Position numbers and translations under genes: made by a program. From assembly GCF_018760365.1 (NCBI RefSeq), contig NZ_JAHIAB010000012.1:124001-188000 (forward strand): 64,000 nucleotides of DNA, read 5' to 3'. The DNA comes from Pseudooceanicola endophyticus (GTDB lineage Bacteria > Pseudomonadota > Alphaproteobacteria > Rhodobacterales > Rhodobacteraceae). Of the stretch, positions 60,382-64,000 are shown piece after piece. Under the pieces are notes generated by a model. The model saw nothing but the letters and a program-made list of their open reading frames with translations. It ran no database searches and was not told where the DNA came from. Every line of letters begins with the position of its first letter. The stretch's first letter is position 1.

Positions 60382-61331
60382 TCGGCGATCACCCCGCCTT
60401 GTTGCGACCAGTTTGCGAACCAGCGGTTGAACTGGTGGAACTGTGCCTCGCAGAAGCGCGCCTGAGAGGGCGACAGCGCATCGGTCTCGTTGATGTTGAG
60501 ACGATATTCCTCATGGCCTTTCAGCACCATCAGATGCTTGAAGTACAGCACGAGGTCGACGCCCTCGTCGAATTTCGCCAGCACCCAGAAGGCCTCGGCC
60601 AGTTCGCGGGCACGCAGGTCGGCCTCGGGGCAGCCTTCGGCGGCGCGGCGCGACAGGGCGACCTGAAGCAGCGCTTCCTGCGGGAAGATCGTGCCGATGC
60701 CGGTGATCGCGCCGACCGCGCCGCATTTGACGAAGCCGTGGTAGACCTCGGTGTCGACGCCGACCATCAGGATGACGTCCTCGTCCTGGCTGGTGATGTG
60801 TTCGGCGGCATAGGAGAGGTCGGCCTTGCCGCCGAATTCCTTGAAGCCGATCAGGTTGGGGTGTTCGGCGCGCAGGGCGAAGAACAGGTCGGCCTTGGTG
60901 ACGTAGCCGTAGTAGGGGCTGTTGTAGATGATCGCGGGCACGTCCGGCGCGGCGTCGAGGATCGCCTTGAAGTGGTTGCGCTGCGCGGCAACCGAGAGGC
61001 CGCGCGAGAGCACGCGCGGGATCACCATCAGCCCGGCGGCGCCGACCTTCTGGGCATGGGCGGCATGGGCGACGGCGGATTTCGTGTTGACCGCGCCGGT
61101 GCCGACGATGACCGGCACGCCGGCGGCGGTCAGGCGCGCGACGCCTTCCATGCGGTCCTCATCGCTCAGCAGGGGCCAGTCGCCGCAGGAGCCGCAGTAG
61201 ACCACGGCGGACATGCCGGCGGCGATCATCTCCTGGCCCTTGCGCACGAGGGCGTCGAAATCGGGGCTGCGGTCGGGTTTGCAGGGGGTCAGCAGGGCCG
61301 GGATGGTGCCGAGGAAGACGTCTTTGTTCAT
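60372..61331 (-). CDS. DapA family aldolase/deaminase, probable 1-pyrroline-4-hydroxy-2-carboxylate deaminase
   Basis: The 319-residue DHDPS-family TIM barrel has the Schiff-base lysine K164 (GFKEFGG) and the tyrosine region YNSPYYGY (about 136-143), plus GCGS-like YCGSCGDWP. It is the first of three genes whose products fit the D-hydroxyproline route, where this member releases ammonia and water to yield alpha-ketoglutarate semialdehyde. The semialdehyde dehydrogenase is not in the window. Confidence 0.9.
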   Translation of the reverse strand: MNKDVFLGTIPALLTPCKPDRSPDFDALVRKGQEMIAAGMSAVVYCGSCGDWPLLSDEDRMEGVARLTAAGVPVIVGTGAVNTKSAVAHAAHAQKVGAAGLMVIPRVLSRGLSVAAQRNHFKAILDAAPDVPAIIYNSPYYGYVTKADLFFALRAEHPNLIGFKEFGGKADLSYAAEHITSQDEDVILMVGVDTEVYHGFVKCGAVGAITGIGTIFPQEALLQVALSRRAAEGCPEADLRARELAEAFWVLAKFDEGVDLVLYFKHLMVLKGHEEYRLNINETDALSPSQARFCEAQFHQFNRWFANWSQQGGVIAECM

Positions 61332-61358
61332 CTGGTAGTCCGTTGGTGAAAGGGTGTG

Positions 61359-61553
61359 TCAGGCGAGGGCCGCGCCGGTGTCGATCCAGCGGGGCAGTGT
61401 GGCGGGGGCGGGGCCCCTGCAGGCGGTCACGGCGCAGTGCGCGAGAGAGCCGAAGCGGACGGCGCGGTCGGTCAGGCCCAGAGCCTTAGGGGCGTATGTG
61501 CCGGAATTGGTCATCAGCACCCGGGCCCCGATCGGCCATGTCTGCTTCATCAT
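61359..61553 (-). CDS. Small hypothetical protein upstream of the hydroxyproline genes
   Basis: A 64-residue frame with GC-rich third positions like real genes (MMKQTWPIGARVLMTNSG..., ending DTGAALA). It lies 27 nt upstream of the deaminase gene in the same direction. AGAG precedes the ATG, a weak ribosome site; ATG 61550 is equally possible. No family recognised. It could be a small conserved protein or leader peptide of the operon; the coding status is uncertain. Confidence 0.4.
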   Translation of the reverse strand: MMKQTWPIGARVLMTNSGTYAPKALGLTDRAVRFGSLAHCAVTACRGPAPATLPRWIDTGAALA

Positions 61554-61632
61554 CTCTGCAAATCCCTGGGGGGATGGGGGTAAGGCGACAAAATTGGGTC
61601 AGGGACATTCCCAAGCGTCTTGCCGATTTGCT

Positions 61633-61675
61633 ATTGTTGCGCTTGGCATAAATATATGCATAAACGACCAACAAT
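61633..61675. promoter_or_regulatory. Nested inverted repeats upstream of the XRE-cupin gene
   Basis: ATTGTTG (61633-61639) and CAACAAT (61669-61675) form an outer repeat. Inside is GCATA-AATA-TATGC (61646-61659). The stretch is very AT-rich against the genome and lies between the divergent hydroxyproline genes and the regulator gene (start 61693). Probable operator/promoter for the regulator. Confidence 0.5.
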
Positions 61676-61692
61676 GGTAAAAAAAGAAAAAA

Positions 61693-62328
61693 ATGACCGA
61701 AACGGAAAAAGACGCAGCCCCCGGTCCCGGTGAGGATTGGGAAGCGGAGCGCCAGCAGCTGCGCGATGAGCTGGGCGCGCGAATGAAGGCTGTGCGGCAG
61801 GCCTGCGGCTATACGCTTGAGGTCGCGGCGCAGCGCACGGGCCTAGCGCTTTCGACGATCCACAAGATCGAGAACGGTCGCGTCTCGCCCAGCTACGAGA
61901 ACCTCGTGCGGGTCGCGCGGGGCTATGGAATCGGGCTGGAGCGGCTTTACGCCGGAGAGCAGGACAGCACGCCGACGACGCGGCTGGCGATCACCCGCGC
62001 AGGGCAGGGCCGCAAGGTGCGCACCCGCAACTTCGAATACGAGGTGCTGTGCAACAGCCTGGCGGAAAAGAAGATCATCCCGCTTGTCACCAGGGTCGAG
62101 CAGCGCGCGCCGCTGACCCGGGACGAGCTGGAATCCCATGACGGCGAAGAGACGCTCTACGTGCTGTCGGGCCGGGTCGAGCTGACGGTCGAGCATTACG
62201 AGGCGGTGATCCTGGAAACCGGCGACTGCGCCTATTTCGACAGCACCCTCAAGCACGGGCTGCGCGCCCTGGACGAGACCGAAACCAGAGTCTTCTGGGC
62301 CTGTACCTACGTGGACGTGGACAAGTGA
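61693..62328 (+). CDS. XRE family regulator with C-terminal cupin domain
   Basis: A 211-residue regulator. The HTH lies at about 30-85 (LGARMKAVRQACGYTLEVAAQRTGLALSTIHKIENGRVSPSYENLVRVARGYG) and a cupin_2 sensor domain follows at about 120-205 (LYVLSGRVELTVEHYEAVILETGDCAYFDSTLKHG). It is divergent from the hydroxyproline genes and 63 nt upstream of the Ldh-family reductase, so it probably controls both arms. The ribosome site is poor (A-rich), which may keep its level low. Confidence 0.92.
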   Translation: MTETEKDAAPGPGEDWEAERQQLRDELGARMKAVRQACGYTLEVAAQRTGLALSTIHKIENGRVSPSYENLVRVARGYGIGLERLYAGEQDSTPTTRLAITRAGQGRKVRTRNFEYEVLCNSLAEKKIIPLVTRVEQRAPLTRDELESHDGEETLYVLSGRVELTVEHYEAVILETGDCAYFDSTLKHGLRALDETETRVFWACTYVDVDK

Positions 62329-62391
62329 TCCGGGGCAGCCGGCCCGCCGCGTCCGATACCACCTGAACCCTTGCGAAGGAGCGCGCCGCCG

Positions 62392-63429
62392 ATGGCCGAC
62401 CAGAACATCCTTTCCGTCGAAGACCTGATGAGCCGGGTCCGGGCGATTTTCGAGACCGCGGGCCTGCCCCCCGAAAACGCCCGTGCCGTGGCCCATGTCA
62501 TCGTCGCCGGAGAGCGCGACAACTGCAAATCGCACGGTCTCTACCGGATCGAGGGCTGCTTGCGGGTGATCGCCGCCGGCAAGGTCGCGCCGGATGCGGT
62601 GCCGCAGATCCATGACGCGGGCCGCGCGGTGATCGAGGTCGATGCGGGGGGCGGGTTCTCGAATCCGGCCTTCTACGCGGCGAAGGATCTGCTGGCCGCG
62701 CGGGCGCGCGAGATGGGGCTGGCGGCGCTGGTGATCCGGGATTGCCTGCATTTCTCGGCGCTCTGGCATGACGTGGAGGCGCTGGCCGGGGAAGGGCTGG
62801 CGGCGCTTTCGATGTGCCCGAGCTATGCCTTCGTCGCCCCCGCCGGTGGCAAGGAGCCGCTGCTGGGCACCAACCCGATCGCCTTCGGCTGGCCGCGTCC
62901 CGGTTCCCATCCCTATGTCTTCGACTTTGCCACCAGCGTCGCCGCGCGCGGCGAGATCGAGCTGCACCGCCGCGCCGGCACCCCGATCCCCGAGGGCTGG
63001 GCCGTCGATCACGAGGGCCAGCCCACCACCGATCCCGATGCGGCGCTGTCGGGTGCCATGCTGACCTTCGGGGCGCACAAGGGCTCGGCCATCTCGACCA
63101 TGGTGGAGCTGCTGGCCGGGGCCATGCTGGGCGAGTTCATGAGCAAGGAGGCGCTGGAGTTCATGGGGCCGGGCGGGCTGCTGCCGCGCCATGGCGCGCT
63201 GGTGCTGGCGCTGGATCCGCAGAGCTTCGCGCGCCGCAGCGGTCGCGATCCCATCGCCGAGGGAGAGCGCCTGCTGAGCGCGATCGGGGCGCAGGGCGCC
63301 CGGCTGCCCTCCGAACGCCGCTTTGCCGCCCGTGACAGGGCGCTGGCCGGGGGCGTGGTGCTGAGCGACGCGGAACTGGCGCAGCTGGAGCGGTTCCAGG
63401 CGCAGGGTCTGGCCGCCCTCGACGCCTGA
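62392..63429 (+). CDS. Ldh family oxidoreductase, possible delta-1-pyrroline-2-carboxylate reductase
   Basis: The 345-residue malate/L-lactate dehydrogenase (YlbC/DpkA) family NAD(P)-enzyme has the catalytic H48 (KSHGLYRIEG) and the nucleotide-binding LGTNPIAFGWPRPG. ATG 62392 is placed after GAAGGAG; an upstream TTG contains that site and is rejected. In hydroxyproline and D-proline catabolism this family reduces cyclic imines (Pyr2C/Pip2C). Ureidoglycolate or lactate dehydrogenase activities are alternatives, so the specific role is inferred from the neighbours. Confidence 0.88.
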   Translation: MADQNILSVEDLMSRVRAIFETAGLPPENARAVAHVIVAGERDNCKSHGLYRIEGCLRVIAAGKVAPDAVPQIHDAGRAVIEVDAGGGFSNPAFYAAKDLLAARAREMGLAALVIRDCLHFSALWHDVEALAGEGLAALSMCPSYAFVAPAGGKEPLLGTNPIAFGWPRPGSHPYVFDFATSVAARGEIELHRRAGTPIPEGWAVDHEGQPTTDPDAALSGAMLTFGAHKGSAISTMVELLAGAMLGEFMSKEALEFMGPGGLLPRHGALVLALDPQSFARRSGRDPIAEGERLLSAIGAQGARLPSERRFAARDRALAGGVVLSDAELAQLERFQAQGLAALDA

Positions 63430-63444
63430 GCCCTCGACGCCTGA
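63415..63444 (+). repeat. 15-bp tandem duplication at the end of the Ldh-family gene
   Basis: GCCCTCGACGCCTGA occurs at 63415-63429 and directly again at 63430-63444, so the last codons and stop are duplicated. It makes a second in-frame stop five codons later but has no coding effect. Likely a slippage event. Confidence 0.9.
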
Positions 63445-63462
63445 ACGCGGATCGCAACGAAT

Positions 63463-63492
63463 AAGGGCGCGGAGGGAAACCTCCGCGCCCTT
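63463..63492 (+). terminator. Strong hairpin after the Ldh-family gene
   Basis: AAGGGCGCGGAGG-GAAA-CCTCCGCGCCCTT is a perfect 13-bp stem with a 4-nt GAAA loop followed by CTTGTG. It lies between convergent ends at 63429 and 63513 and likely serves both directions. Confidence 0.8.
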
Positions 63493-63512
63493 CTTGTGTC
63501 CGGGGATCGCGC

Positions 63513-64000
63513 TCAGCGCACGCTGGAGAGGAACTGCTGCGTGACCTCCTGCTGCGGCGCGTTGAAAAGCTGCTCCGGGGTGCCGATCTCGGCCATGATG
63601 CCCTTGTGGCAATAGGCCGCTCGGTCCGAGACATCGCGCGCGCAGGCCATCTCGTGGGTCACGCAGATCATCGTCGTGCCTTTTTCGGCCAGCATCTTCG
63701 GCGTCTCTAGCACCTCTTCCACCAGCTGCGGACCAAGGGCCGATGCCCAGCACCTTGCGGGGCGCCATGGTGGCGTTCTCTAGCACGGTCAGATGCGGGA
63801 AGGCATTCCACTACGGGAGCACGATGCCGATCTTCCGGCGCAGGGTGTTGAGGTTGGTGGACTTCGCATGAACCTCGGTGCCGTCGACCAGGATGCGGTC
63901 GCTGTCGATGGGCTCAAGCCCGTTGATGCACGTCAACAGTGTCGACTTGCCCGAGTCCGAGCCGCCGATCACCGTCAGCACTTCGGCTTGGCGACGGTTT
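63513..64000 (-). pseudogene. Decayed amino acid ABC transporter ATP-binding gene (GlnQ-like), cut by window edge
   Basis: On the minus strand the start of the visible part encodes a Walker A-like GGSDSGKSTLL and RKIGIVL, then reaches TAG where homologues have VFQQ. WNAFPHLTVLENATMAPRKVLG continues, then the frame jumps to SALGPQLVEEVLETPKM...CVTHEMACARDVSDRAAYC and ends FLSSVR. The expected LSGGQQQR signature and Walker B are missing, a deletion of roughly 200 bp with a frame shift. The intact C-terminal part (about 69 residues) has no ATPase motifs. Not functional as an ATPase unless the assembly contains errors. Confidence 0.85.

Noticed and set aside
61843-63786. 647-residue minus-strand open frame
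   Set aside because: It lies opposite two well-supported genes (XRE-cupin and Ldh-family), has no ribosome site and translates to Gly/Arg/Ala-rich nonsense; a shadow of GC-rich third positions.

Overview
The window is GC-rich (codon third positions almost always G or C) and densely coded, with many ATGA stop/start overlaps. It contains no rRNA, tRNA, phage, insertion sequence or CRISPR that I can see. Gene style, an exact FNR/FnrL-type box and the gene families present suggest an alphaproteobacterium, probably Rhodobacterales (Paracoccus-like); this is inference. The layout is a series of self-contained uptake-plus-catabolism cassettes, each with its own regulator, as is common on chromids, megaplasmids or accessory chromosomal regions.

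Layout. 1-6651: a 2-oxoglutarate/Fe(II) oxygenase (cut by the window edge) and a LysR regulator, divergent from a BMP-type (PnrA-like) ABC transporter. 6685-20179: an IclR regulator divergent from a 12-gene run in one direction. The run encodes a branched-chain-amino-acid-type (HAAT) ABC transporter, an SMP-30 lactonase, three SDR dehydrogenases, an alpha/beta hydrolase, a Baeyer-Villiger monooxygenase and an aldehyde dehydrogenase. Together these resemble a ketone -> lactone -> hydroxy acid -> oxo acid -> diacid route for an unidentified cyclic compound. It has an elaborate promoter region (8352-8713) with an FNR-like box and several nested palindromes, and ends at a strong hairpin (20230-20263). 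20564-28352: LysR plus a GH106-like alpha-L-rhamnosidase, then a tannase/feruloyl esterase and an AraC regulator, suggesting plant glycoside and phenolic-ester use.

28583-37667: Dps, an orphan HisKA_2 kinase, a membrane hybrid-free sensor kinase, a FixJ-type response regulator and a lone receiver, then a Tat-exported alpha/beta hydrolase and a YdeP-like molybdoenzyme flanked by two paralogous proteins of unknown family in inverted orientation. A 12-bp sequence (CCTGCGTATGAT) recurs in the promoter regions here and may define the regulon of the two-component system. 37784-43497: LysR plus MFS exporter, then TetR plus an EmrAB-type pump with two identical 8+8 operators. 43510-49306: LuxR plus a polyamine-type ABC transporter (PotABCD-like) and an SDR. 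49588-56012: GntR plus a polar-amino-acid ABC transporter, a class IV aminotransferase-fold protein with unusual active-site residues, and a CLC protein lacking the gating glutamate. 56019-57995: a PQQ-type sugar dehydrogenase and a lone CbiM. 58104-63429: a hydroxyproline catabolic cluster (D-amino-acid dehydrogenase, 4-hydroxyproline 2-epimerase, DapA-family deaminase, Ldh-family imine reductase, XRE-cupin regulator). 63513-64000: a decayed GlnQ-type ATPase pseudogene.

The candidates for undescribed biology are the Baeyer-Villiger/HAAT cluster and the YdeP plus paired unknown-protein module with its shared promoter motif.
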